The notes: generated from the sequence alone by a model not told the origin. Counted from the first letter of the stretch, positions 1 to 5,725 are shown. The stretch is 10,083 nt of DNA from Candidatus Woesearchaeota archaeon (GCA_016185875.1 JACPMS010000019.1:1-10083); one strand, 5' to 3'. Made by a program: numbers and translations.

Positions 1-94
1 CTTCTATTCCAGTTTGTTTTTCTTGATTTTGCTGTTTGCAGCCGATAAAAAAAATTAATAGCAAAGCATAAAATAAAAAATATATTGGCTTCAT
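1..94 (-). CDS. N-terminus of a predicted lipoprotein (partial, cut by window edge)
   Basis: The minus strand has an ATG at 94 and stays open for 31 codons to the edge. The encoded start is MKPIYFLFYALLLIFFIGC followed by a polar stretch rich in Gln, Lys and Glu. This has the layout of a lipoprotein signal peptide: one Lys, a hydrophobic core of about 14 residues, then a lipobox-like F-I-G-C with the lipid-carrying Cys at residue 19. The Phe at -3 is less usual than Leu. The mature protein would be anchored on the outer face of the membrane, but its function lies outside the window. The start is 12 nt after the pyrF stop, so it may be co-transcribed with the pyr genes. No strong ribosome-binding site is seen; the spacer is A-rich. 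Confidence 0.6.
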   Translation of the reverse strand, partial: MKPIYFLFYALLLIFFIGCKQQNQEKQTGIE

Positions 95-106
95 TTCTTT
101 TTAATT

Positions 107-799
107 TTATAAATTTTTCGCTAACTCCTCTGCTGCTTTTTTAATATCCTTTGCTTCGTAAATTGCCCTTCCAATTATTGCATGCCAACTGTCCAATTTT
201 TTTGCCAAATCGCTTATGTTGCCGCCTTGCGCAATTAAGCCAGGAGAATAAAAAACAGGATTTTTGATTTTATTTTTGATTATATTCGCATATTCCAATG
301 CTTTTTCAGGCTTATTCCCGGGAATTACAAAATCCGTTACACCCATGGAGGCAGCTATTCCGTAAATTCTCCTTGGCGCATTGTCGTCAATAAAGCCTCC
401 TGCCTCTTTAAGGAATGCTTGATGCGTCATCTCTCCGCCAATGATGACATTCATCTTGGATTGCTGAGCGGATTTTATCCACGCAGCTTCTGTCTCTGGA
501 CCTGCTTGGGGAAACAAAATGACAGCATCAGCCAACTTGCAGGCTTCCATAAACTTTGCGCCCATTTCAGGAATGTCAGTTCCAGCCTTCTGGTGGTCAT
601 AAATTATCGGCAGTTTTGTATATTTTCTGATTGTCCTGATAACCCTTTCCATTCCAAAGGGAATAACAAGCTCAAAGCCGATTTTATATGCGCCAATGCC
701 TTTGACAGAACAAGTTGATTTGACTAATTTGCTCAATTTCTCCAGGCTGTCAACATCGCAGCTGGGAATTATCGATTTTTTAAGTTTAATGATTGGCAT
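107..799 (-). CDS. pyrF: Orotidine 5'-phosphate decarboxylase
   Basis: Catalyses the last step of UMP synthesis, OMP to UMP plus CO2, in the cytosol. The 230 residues fit the single-domain TIM-barrel family. Visible are D15 on strand 1, K39-I-G on strand 2 (family catalytic Lys position), the charged active-site motif D68-H-Q-K71-A-G-T-D75-I-P, the SPGLIAQGG loop (185-193) and the phosphate-binding I-I-G-R-A-I-Y near 208-214. Most archaeal and bacterial enzymes have D-x-K-x-x-D-I; here one residue is added in each gap (D-x-x-K and K-x-x-x-D), so this is a variant subgroup. pyrE lies 65 nt upstream, with a possible separate promoter between them, and the lipoprotein gene follows after 12 nt. 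Identity is supported both by motifs and by the surrounding pyr genes. Confidence 0.9.
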   Translation of the reverse strand: MPIIKLKKSIIPSCDVDSLEKLSKLVKSTCSVKGIGAYKIGFELVIPFGMERVIRTIRKYTKLPIIYDHQKAGTDIPEMGAKFMEACKLADAVILFPQAGPETEAAWIKSAQQSKMNVIIGGEMTHQAFLKEAGGFIDDNAPRRIYGIAASMGVTDFVIPGNKPEKALEYANIIKNKIKNPVFYSPGLIAQGGNISDLAKKLDSWHAIIGRAIYEAKDIKKAAEELAKNL

Positions 800-838
800 T
801 TTTATATTGATTTTTGTTGTGTTTTTTGTTTATTGGAA

Positions 839-850
839 TTTTATATAATT
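839..850 (-). promoter_or_regulatory. Possible TATA box for pyrF
   Basis: Reading the minus strand, AATTATATAAAA lies in the pyrE-pyrF gap, about 45 nt before the pyrF ATG. Initiation some 26 bp downstream would give a leader near 20 nt. pyrF may therefore be transcribed both by read-through from pyrE and from this site. The region is AT-rich, so chance is possible. Confidence 0.4.
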
Positions 851-864
851 AAAATATCAACTTC

Positions 865-1491
865 TCAAACAGCAACCCAGCCTTCTGGATTTTTCTTCCA
901 GTCCATTATATGAGTTAGCTGCTCTTTTGAAATATACTTTTTTTTCAGTGCAGTTTTTACAAAGCTTGTGAAGTCTGTTAACGTTAACAATTTTACATTA
1001 GCGCTTTCAAAATTATTGTCTGATTTTTCAAGCTCATAAGTGAAGATTGCAATGCAATATTCAACAACACCATTTTTTTCACGAACAGCATTTATTGTAT
1101 TAATGGAGCTGTTTCCAGTGCTTACCAAGTCCTCAACAACAATGTAGCTTTTGTCTTCTTCAATTTTTCCCTCAACAAGATTTTCCCTGCCATGGTCCTT
1201 GGACTCGCTTCTCACATAAGCCATCGGCTTCTTCAGCTTTTGCGAGAGCCATGCTGCCCATGGAATTCCAGCTGTTGCAGTCCCTGCAAGCCCGTCAAAC
1301 TTAATCTTGTTTTTCCTTATCATTTTTATAAAAGAATTAACTATAAACTCCCTTTCCCTGGGATAGCTCATCAATAACCTGTTGTCTGTGTAAATCGGAG
1401 CCAAAATTCCGGATGCCCACCTGAAAGGCGGCTTTGTCCTTAATATCACTGCATCAAGATTGAGCAGTGTCTCAGCGATTTTATCTGCCAT
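865..1491 (-). CDS. pyrE: Orotate phosphoribosyltransferase
   Basis: Joins orotate to PRPP to make OMP. The 208-residue length is normal for type I phosphoribosyltransferases. The PRPP loop reads Y-I-V-V-E-D-L-V-S-T-G-N-S-S (116-129), with the paired acidic residues E120 and D121. The N-terminal hood motif is F-R-W-A-S-G (23-28) leading to the Y-T-D-N-R segment (34-38), typical of PyrE. The flexible catalytic loop has R94, K98 and H100-G101 followed by V-E-G. The ATG lies inside the end of pyrC: ATGGCAGATAA contains both the pyrE start and the pyrC stop, an 11-nt overlap that suggests translational coupling. The second PRPP-loop Thr/Ser position is Ser124, a conservative change. Confidence 0.95.
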   Translation of the reverse strand: MADKIAETLLNLDAVILRTKPPFRWASGILAPIYTDNRLLMSYPREREFIVNSFIKMIRKNKIKFDGLAGTATAGIPWAAWLSQKLKKPMAYVRSESKDHGRENLVEGKIEEDKSYIVVEDLVSTGNSSINTINAVREKNGVVEYCIAIFTYELEKSDNNFESANVKLLTLTDFTSFVKTALKKKYISKEQLTHIMDWKKNPEGWVAV

Positions 1492-2686
1492 ATTGAACTT
1501 CCCCTGCTTTTATGTCAAAAATCTCGCCATTATCATAAACTATATTTCCATTGACAATAGTTGTTACAGGCCAGCCTTTTAATATTTTGCCTTCAAATGG
1601 AGACCACTTGCATTTTGTCAGTAAATCCTCATTTCTCACAGCCTGCCTTTTGTCAAGGTCGACAATAATCAAGTCAGCATCAAAGCCTTCTTTCAAAAAC
1701 CCCTTATTTTTTATCTTGAAAATCTTGGCTGGATTTTCGCAGCAAAGCCTAACTATTTCAGTCAATGTTATTTTATTGCTGTTGAATGCGTCAAGCAGCA
1801 AGGGAAGCATAGTTTCAACTCCAGGCACGCCAAACGGGTAATTTGCCATTTCTTTCTCCTCCTTCAGGTGGGGCGCATGGTCTGTTGCAATAATATCAAC
1901 CTCTCTGTTTTTAATGCCTTCCCACAATGCCTTTTGATCCTGCTCTGTCTTCAGCCTTGGGTTCATCTCTGCAAAGGCTCCAAGCACCTGGATATCTTTT
2001 TTATTCATGAACAGGTGTTGAGGAGTAACTTCAGCAGTGATTTGCCTGCTTAATTTGTTTTGTTTGGCATATTTTAACTCTTGCGCAGAGCTTACATGAG
2101 CAACATGAAGCCTGTTTTTTATCTTGTTTTTTATCATGACATTAATCGCATTCTGCACGTTATAGTCCTCTGCATGAACAATTGTGATTTTTGACATCCT
2201 GAATATGTCGCAGATTGCTTCAAGATCATCGACTTTCAAGCCTCCTGTTGTCTCGTCCATATACAATTTCACTGCTGCAACATTTTTTGCTTTCTTTATG
2301 TCAGCTAGGTTATTGGTCGTGGCTCCAAAAACCAATCCAAAGTTTACAATGCTTTTTGCCGCAAGCTTTCTTTTTTCATCAAGAGCAGCAAGAGTTGTGG
2401 TTGGCGGCAGGGTGTTGGGCATGTCAAAAATTGTTGTAATGCCGCCTTTTGCAGCAGCCATGGAGCCAGTCATGAAATCCTCCTTATGCGTCAATCCCGG
2501 CTCCCTAAAATGAACATGGCAGTCAATCAATCCTGGCAGAACAAAATTGTTTTTTGCATCGATTACTGAGTCTGCTTTTGGCTCTTTATTGGTTACTTTT
2601 GCAATCCTGCCTTTTCTTATCAGGATATTCTTGGCATATACCTTGTCTTTTATCAATACCCTGCAGTTTTTTATTAAGAGTGACAT
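1481..2686 (-). CDS. pyrC: Dihydroorotase, class I (amidohydrolase)
   Basis: Cyclises N-carbamoyl-aspartate to dihydroorotate. At 401 residues it fits the class I dihydroorotases rather than the shorter E. coli type. Metal-site residues are all visible: D55-C-H57-V-H59-F-R61-E-P-G on strand 1, the lysine expected to be carboxylated in A-V-K140-L-Y, H171 in V-H-A-E-D, H197 in H-V-A-H-V-S-S, and the catalytic Asp in A-T-D269-H-A-P-H. The small beta-sandwich is formed by the N-terminal ~50 residues and the C-terminal end. The gene begins one nucleotide after the stop of the 90-residue gene (TAA-A-ATG) and overlaps pyrE by 11 nt, so three genes are packed as one translation unit. No missing catalytic residue was found. 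Confidence 0.96.
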   Translation of the reverse strand: MSLLIKNCRVLIKDKVYAKNILIRKGRIAKVTNKEPKADSVIDAKNNFVLPGLIDCHVHFREPGLTHKEDFMTGSMAAAKGGITTIFDMPNTLPPTTTLAALDEKRKLAAKSIVNFGLVFGATTNNLADIKKAKNVAAVKLYMDETTGGLKVDDLEAICDIFRMSKITIVHAEDYNVQNAINVMIKNKIKNRLHVAHVSSAQELKYAKQNKLSRQITAEVTPQHLFMNKKDIQVLGAFAEMNPRLKTEQDQKALWEGIKNREVDIIATDHAPHLKEEKEMANYPFGVPGVETMLPLLLDAFNSNKITLTEIVRLCCENPAKIFKIKNKGFLKEGFDADLIIVDLDKRQAVRNEDLLTKCKWSPFEGKILKGWPVTTIVNGNIVYDNGEIFDIKAGEVQYGR

Positions 2687-2687
2687 T

Positions 2688-2960
2688 TTAGTTTTTTTCT
2701 ATTTCCTCAATCTCTTTTAATTTTGTATTGTTTAAGCTGCAATGAAGTTCACCAGTTGATTGCTTGTTTATTAATATTCCTTTGCCAAATAAATCTTTAA
2801 TTGCAAAATCGACAATTTTTTCCCCTCTTAGATGCTTTGGAACGCAATTTCTTAGATGGATAGTTTCTGTATGTGCTCCGCCATATTTCTTTTTGTTCTT
2901 AAGCATTCTTACCATTTTCTTTTGTATGTCTTGAACCTCTTTTTTATCTAGTTTTATCAT
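2688..2960 (-). CDS. Small conserved archaeal-type protein, possibly winged-helix, first gene of the pyrC block
   Basis: A 90-residue basic protein with no transmembrane segment. The central part (about 25-77) has K-K-Y-G-G-A-H-T, then V-P-K-H-L-R-G, a helix-like stretch, and G-E-L-H-C-S-L-N. This pattern (KYG.xHT, KHL.G, LHxSLN) resembles small archaeal proteins with a compact winged-helix-like fold; that is recalled family resemblance, not a search result. The C-terminus is Glu/Lys-rich and may be helical. It is co-directional with pyrC and stops one nucleotide before the pyrC ATG, so it is expressed with the pathway. A nucleic-acid-binding or regulatory role is possible but unproven. A TATA box about 26 bp before the ATG supports this start and a leaderless mRNA. 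Confidence 0.75.
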   Translation of the reverse strand: MIKLDKKEVQDIQKKMVRMLKNKKKYGGAHTETIHLRNCVPKHLRGEKIVDFAIKDLFGKGILINKQSTGELHCSLNNTKLKEIEEIEKN

Positions 2961-2970
2961 TAGCCTAAAC

Positions 2971-2990
2971 TTTAATATTATATATTTAAA
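2971..2990 (-). promoter_or_regulatory. TATA-box region for the 90-residue gene and pyrCEF block
   Basis: On the minus strand the sequence reads TTTAAATATATAATATTAAA. The TTTAAATATA part (2981-2990) is centred about 25 bp before the ATG at 2960, the spacing expected for an archaeal promoter driving a leaderless transcript. It would start the left pyr block. Confidence 0.6.
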
Positions 2991-3005
2991 ACTTCTTAAA
3001 TATAT

Positions 3006-3017
3006 TACAAATTTGTA
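3006..3017. promoter_or_regulatory. 12-bp perfect palindrome between divergent promoters (candidate operator)
   Basis: TACAAATTTGTA is its own reverse complement. It sits between the minus-strand TATA box (2981-2990) and the plus-strand TATA box (3043-3050), just where a regulator could act on both. The neighbouring winged-helix gene at 3073 is the obvious candidate binder, by position only. Confidence 0.35.
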
Positions 3018-3042
3018 TGATTAATGTTGCAAAATAGAAACA

Positions 3043-3050
3043 TTTATATA
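3043..3050 (+). promoter_or_regulatory. TATA box for the winged-helix regulator gene
   Basis: TTTATATA lies with its centre about 27 bp before the ATG at 3073, preceded by an A-rich BRE-like stretch. The spacing predicts transcription starting at or next to the ATG, and no Shine-Dalgarno is present, so the mRNA is probably leaderless. Confidence 0.6.
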
Positions 3051-3072
3051 GCAGCTGTATTTTATTCTTGAT

Positions 3073-3405
3073 ATGAAATTCCAAGACGAACCAACAATAT
3101 TCAGGGAATTATTTGGAGACACGCCAAAAGTAAGGGTTTTGGAGTACTTATTGGAAGGAAGGGAGCTTGACCATTCTATTGGTGACATAGCTGAAGGAGC
3201 CGGAATAAACAGGGTAACTTTGTTCAGATTATGGAATCAGATTGAGAAATCAAAATTAGTTGCGCATACAAGAAATATTGGAAATGCAAAGCTGTTTAAG
3301 CTGAATATGAAAAATCCTTATGTAAAAAGTTTAGCCGAGTTATTTGATAAAATAATAAGCGAGGAGTTTAAAAAAGAAAGTGTGGAGAATGAATTAAAAC
3401 ACTAG
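3073..3405 (+). CDS. Winged helix-turn-helix transcriptional regulator
   Basis: A 110-residue protein with the layout of a small archaeal wHTH regulator. The first helix region F-R-E-L-F-G-D-T-P-K-V-R-V-L-E-Y-L-L covers 10-27. The HTH follows: I-G-D-I-A-E-G-A-G-I-N-R-V-T-L-F-R-L-W (36-54). The wing is T-R-N-I-G-N-A-K-L-F-K-L-N (66-78), and a helical tail (82-105) may support dimerisation. No ligand-binding domain is visible. It is divergent from the 90-residue gene and pyrC block, and it precedes the inverted-repeat-flanked cassette, whose left repeat starts about 10 nt after this stop. It could regulate itself, the pyrC block or the cassette. The start is fixed by the TATA box at 3043-3050. 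DNA binding is likely; the target is inferred. Confidence 0.8.
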   Translation: MKFQDEPTIFRELFGDTPKVRVLEYLLEGRELDHSIGDIAEGAGINRVTLFRLWNQIEKSKLVAHTRNIGNAKLFKLNMKNPYVKSLAELFDKIISEEFKKESVENELKH

Positions 3406-3415
3406 TTATATTTGA

Positions 3416-3518
3416 TAATTTTTGGGCTACATAAACGAAACAGAAGGGCGAGAAACCTATTTAAAAAGCAAAAGATTTATACATTCAGTTGCTATTTTTG
3501 ATATATAAGGGGTGAGAA
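3416..3518 (+). repeat. Left inverted-repeat flank of the protease cassette
   Basis: Contains TAATTTTTGGGCTA, CGAAAC, GGCGAGAAA and TAAGGGGTGAGAA in that order, each with an inverted partner at 4618-4720. The last two motifs also resemble each other (AAGGGCGAGAAACC at 3444-3457 and AAGGGGTGAGAAG at 3507-3519), so the flank has two direct copies of an AAGGG-x-GAGAA site. Confidence 0.6.
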
Positions 3519-3536
3519 GACTAAAAAATCAAAAAA

Positions 3537-3546
3537 CATATATATA
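3537..3546 (+). promoter_or_regulatory. TATA box of the two-gene cassette
   Basis: ACATATATAT is centred about 26 bp before position 3568. Initiation there would place the GGAGGT site at 3569-3574 at the very 5' end of the message. The inner copy of the left repeat (3506-3518) is just upstream of this box and so could host a regulator. Confidence 0.45.
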
Positions 3547-3568
3547 CCTATAGATATAATGTACCCTT

Positions 3569-3574
3569 GGAGGT
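3569..3574 (+). promoter_or_regulatory. Perfect Shine-Dalgarno GGAGGT
   Basis: GGAGGT ends four nucleotides before the ATG at 3579 and decides the start of the 54-codon gene. It contrasts with nearby genes that appear leaderless, hinting at a different expression history for the cassette. Confidence 0.75.
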
Positions 3575-3578
3575 AAAA

Positions 3579-3743
3579 ATGCAATACCAAACAATAAGAG
3601 GGGAAATTGAAGAATTCAGAAAAGCAAAACAGATTTTTGACGCATTTAAAGCAATTAAGAAAGATTTGGGGTTGCCTGATAGTATGTTAATCGATGTTCA
3701 GGAAATGAGGATTAAATTACAGAAGATTAATGCAATAAAATAA
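3579..3743 (+). CDS. 54-residue small protein upstream of the ClpP-like protease
   Basis: A short ORF of 54 codons with ATG at 3579 and TAA at 3741-3743. The protein begins MQYQTIRGEIEEF and ends QKINAIK. It is charged, rich in Lys, Glu, Ile and Gln, with no Cys and no transmembrane segment. Two amphipathic helices seem likely (about 5-30 and 37-53), split by G-L-P-D-S at 31-35. I do not recognise a family. Reality is supported by the perfect GGAGGT site and by its stop lying only two nucleotides before the protease ATG, the mark of translational coupling. It may be an adaptor, inhibitor, substrate or antitoxin-like partner of the protease, but only the linkage is seen. The AT-rich codon use resembles the protease gene. 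Confidence 0.75.
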   Translation: MQYQTIRGEIEEFRKAKQIFDAFKAIKKDLGLPDSMLIDVQEMRIKLQKINAIK

Positions 3744-3745
3744 AA

Positions 3746-4612
3746 ATGGATTCAAAAAAAATAGTTACTAAATTACCTGATGATATATTCTCTGAAATCC
3801 AGTCTAAATTAAAGAAAATTGAAGAAAAAAGGAAATCAAAAATTATTTTTTCTATTGGTGGATACTCAGTATCTATGATGATGTCCTTGCATTTCCATAG
3901 AATTATTAGAAAAATTGGCGAAACTGAGGTTCTTGAATTAGTCTTAGATTCAGGAGGTGGTCAAATAGACTCTGCTTCAAAGATTGTAAACATATTTAGA
4001 GAATATTGCAAAACATTCAATGTAATTGTACCTTTTTTTGCTAAAAGTGCGGCTACATATATAGCGGTAAGCGCGGACAATTTAATATTGTGTAAAGCTG
4101 GTGAACTTGGTCCAGTCGACCCGCAAGTTAAACATCCTGCTTTAGATACTTTTTTCCCTGCCTCATCAATAAAAGACGCATTGGAGTTTATTGAATCCAC
4201 TAAAGACCCTTACATTAAATTGACAATGGCTGATAAATTAGACCCTTTTTTAATAGGTGCTTATCGGTCAGCTATGAGGGAATCAAGGCAATATTTAGAA
4301 GAAATTCCACACATTAAAAAAGCCGATAATATGAGGGAAATTGTTTTTGCTCTTACTGATAAATACATTGACCATGGTTATCCTATAAATAAACCGATAT
4401 GTAAAGAGTTAAAACTAAAAAACTATAGTGAAGAAGGTCTGGATAAAGATACAGAAAATAAAATTTATGATATTCATGATATGTTAATTAACGAAATTAG
4501 AGAAAATAATTATGACTTAATCCTAATTTCTTCGCAAGATAAGGTTATAATTGGCGGTCCCAAAAAAGTTATTGATATTCCAAAAGACTTGCAGACTACT
4601 TTCCCTAAATGA
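3746..4612 (+). CDS. ClpP/crotonase-fold serine protease, serine dehydrogenase proteinase (SDH_sah/SppA-like) type
   Basis: A 288-residue soluble protein with no signal peptide or transmembrane helix. The ClpP-like core runs from about 33 to 215. The oxyanion segment is L-V-L-D-S-G-G-G (66-72). The nucleophile motif is A-K-S101-A-A-T-Y-I-A-V-S-A-D111, followed by A-G-E-L-G-P-V-D-P-Q (118-127), which is typical of the SDH_sah family (Pfam SDH_sah, related to SppA and NfeD). A C-terminal H210-G-Y-P-I matches the conserved His segment, so S101 and H210 may be catalytic. Residues 15-31 are a Lys/Glu-rich helix, and about 220-288 form a tail of unknown role. Family members are soluble or membrane-linked peptidases with poorly known substrates. 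The gene follows the 54-residue gene by two nucleotides and lies between the inverted repeats. Its low GC and AT-rich codons differ by eye from the pyr genes. Confidence 0.85.
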   Translation: MDSKKIVTKLPDDIFSEIQSKLKKIEEKRKSKIIFSIGGYSVSMMMSLHFHRIIRKIGETEVLELVLDSGGGQIDSASKIVNIFREYCKTFNVIVPFFAKSAATYIAVSADNLILCKAGELGPVDPQVKHPALDTFFPASSIKDALEFIESTKDPYIKLTMADKLDPFLIGAYRSAMRESRQYLEEIPHIKKADNMREIVFALTDKYIDHGYPINKPICKELKLKNYSEEGLDKDTENKIYDIHDMLINEIRENNYDLILISSQDKVIIGGPKKVIDIPKDLQTTFPK

Positions 4613-4617
4613 AAAAA

Positions 4618-4720
4618 TTCTCACCCCTTACTATTTTACGACTAACGGTTTTCTCGCCTTTATACTGGTTCTTGATGTTTCGCAATCGCTCATTAAATTG
4701 AACTTTAGCCCAAAAAATTA
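4618..4720 (-). repeat. Right inverted-repeat flank of the protease cassette
   Basis: Begins five nucleotides after the protease stop. It carries TTCTCACCCCTTA (4618-4630), TTTCTCGCC (4650-4658), GTTTCG (4677-4682) and TAGCCCAAAAAATTA (4706-4720), the inverse of the motifs at 3416-3518. No gene is supported in the 4613-4894 gap; besides this repeat it holds only the small hairpins listed next. Confidence 0.6.
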
Positions 4721-4745
4721 CTTTTCGGAACGAAATTTTCCAGAA

Positions 4746-4760
4746 CTTACATAACGTAAG
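4746..4760. repeat. Small inverted repeat CTTAC-ATAAC-GTAAG
   Basis: Five-base arms around a five-base spacer, just outside the right repeat flank. It is short enough to be chance; noted because the region is dense in inverted structure. Confidence 0.25.
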
Positions 4761-4794
4761 AAGCAACTAACACAGTTATATATACCACTAATAT

Positions 4795-4837
4795 AGCAAA
4801 TGACACAAATTTTTATACATATAAAATGTCATTTGCT
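4795..4837. repeat. Hairpin with 11-bp perfect arms
   Basis: AGCAAATGACA (4795-4805) pairs perfectly with TGTCATTTGCT (4827-4837) around a 21-nt AT-rich loop that contains a TATA-like TTTTTATACATATAAAA. It sits between the convergent ends of the protease cassette and pyrK. It could be a bidirectional terminator or RNA-processing element, a protein-binding site around a promoter, or a scar of a short inverted-repeat element. Confidence 0.6.
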
Positions 4838-4845
4838 TATTACGA

Positions 4846-4878
4846 GCAGACAACTATTGTATAATTGTTTTTGTCTGC
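4846..4878. terminator. Second hairpin, 8-bp perfect arms, 17 nt after pyrK
   Basis: GCAGACAA (4846-4853) pairs with TTGTCTGC (4871-4878) around a 17-nt loop. It is the first structure met by transcripts leaving pyrK on the minus strand, so it may end or stabilise the pyrBID-pyrK mRNA. Archaeal terminators usually need a T-run more than a stem, and no clear T-run follows, so the terminator call is tentative. Confidence 0.4.
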
Positions 4879-4894
4879 GAGTATACAATTTTAA

Positions 4895-5725
4895 TCATGC
4901 ATTCACACTATGATACTCCTTTATTGTAACCTTCTTTCCGCTCTTTAGTCTTGCGAATTTTCCAAACTCTGACAGCTTGCTTATTTGCCTTGAATTGAAG
5001 ATTGGGCCGTCAATGCACAATATCCTGTCATTTATCATGCATTTTCCGCAAATGCCGAATCCGCATGACATGTACCTTTCAAGAGATGCCTCGCACTCAA
5101 TTCTGTGTTTATTGCATATCTCCAAAACGTTTTTAATCATTATCTCAGGGCCGCAAACATAAACTATTCTTATTGTTTTATTTTTTAACAAAACTTCATC
5201 TAATGCAGCTGTTGTAAAGCCTTTTCTTCCATAACTTCCATCATCAGTTGTCACAATCATGTTCTTATTTTTGTACCTTTTTCGGTAAATCAGATGCTCT
5301 TTGCTTCTTGCGCCATTGATAACAACGGGATTTTTTAAAGCATCAATCAAAGCAGACACAGAAGCCATGCCAACTCCCCCTCCAACAACACAAGCGTTTT
5401 GCTTCAGGCTGAAAGAGTTGCCGTATGGGCCTCTGATGCCTACCTTGTCACCTTTTTTGAGCATGTTCAAGGCTTTTGTGAAATTTCCGATTGCAGAGCT
5501 TGTGAAAGCAAACTCATTTTTTTTCCAGTAAGAAACAGCCATCGGCTTTTCATCAACGCCAGGAAGCCAAACCATAACGAATTGTCCGGGCTTGCAGTTA
5601 ATATAATTTTTAAAGAAAAATGATTTAATGCCTCTTGCTTCCTGAACTACCCTACCTATTTCCATCATTTTGGGGATGTCTGTTTTGCAGAGTTCAGTTT
5701 TTGACGAATTGTTTTTTGGTTGCAT
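4895..5725 (-). CDS. pyrK: Dihydroorotate dehydrogenase electron-transfer subunit (FAD, 2Fe-2S)
   Basis: Partner of PyrD in class 1B dihydroorotate dehydrogenase; passes electrons from dihydroorotate through FMN, the 2Fe-2S cluster and FAD to NAD. The 276 residues show the ferredoxin-reductase layout: FAD-binding barrel (about 22-105) with K60-P-M-A-V-S, where the family commonly has R-P-x-S, then G-P-Y-G (99-102); NAD domain with V-G-G-G-V-G-M (113-120) and V-C-G-P-E-I-M (190-196); and C-terminal cluster cysteines C221, C226, C229 and C237 (C-x4-C-x2-C-x7-C). The ATG overlaps the protease gene upstream by 32 nt; GGAAAGGA lies before it. M20 or M21 are alternative starts, since the first 17 residues look like an extension. 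PyrD is separated from it by the archaemetzincin-like gene. Confidence 0.93.
   Translation of the reverse strand: MQPKNNSSKTELCKTDIPKMMEIGRVVQEARGIKSFFFKNYINCKPGQFVMVWLPGVDEKPMAVSYWKKNEFAFTSSAIGNFTKALNMLKKGDKVGIRGPYGNSFSLKQNACVVGGGVGMASVSALIDALKNPVVINGARSKEHLIYRKRYKNKNMIVTTDDGSYGRKGFTTAALDEVLLKNKTIRIVYVCGPEIMIKNVLEICNKHRIECEASLERYMSCGFGICGKCMINDRILCIDGPIFNSRQISKLSEFGKFARLKSGKKVTIKEYHSVNA

Larger units (their letters stand above)
3414..4721. mobile_element. Candidate 1.3-kb cassette bounded by inverted repeats, no transposase seen
   Basis: The two genes at 3579 and 3746 are enclosed by inverted motifs kept in the same order from the outside in. Outermost, TAATTTTTGGGCTA (3416-3429) pairs with TAGCCCAAAAAATTA (4706-4720), differing by one T. 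Next is CGAAAC (3436-3441) with GTTTCG (4677-4682). Then GGCGAGAAA (3447-3455) with TTTCTCGCC (4650-4658). Innermost, TAAGGGGTGAGAA (3506-3518) with TTCTCACCCCTTA (4618-4630), perfect over 13 bp. Outer-to-inner distance is 90 bp on both sides, though the middle motifs are offset. Only a trivial TTT could be a target duplication. No transposase or integrase lies inside, so this is either a non-autonomous element, a remnant, or a module with regulator-binding sites on both flanks. Confidence 0.5.

Noticed and set aside
3399..4724. Target-site duplication around the cassette
   Set aside because: Only TTT matches just outside the repeat ends, in T-rich DNA; this is not evidence.
4551..4754. 67-codon plus-strand reading frame overlapping the protease end and right repeat
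   Set aside because: Out of frame with the protease, no ribosome-binding site, and mostly made of the repeat flank.
4795..4878. The two hairpins as a CRISPR array
   Set aside because: The arms of the two hairpins differ from each other, and there are no equal-length repeats or spacers.
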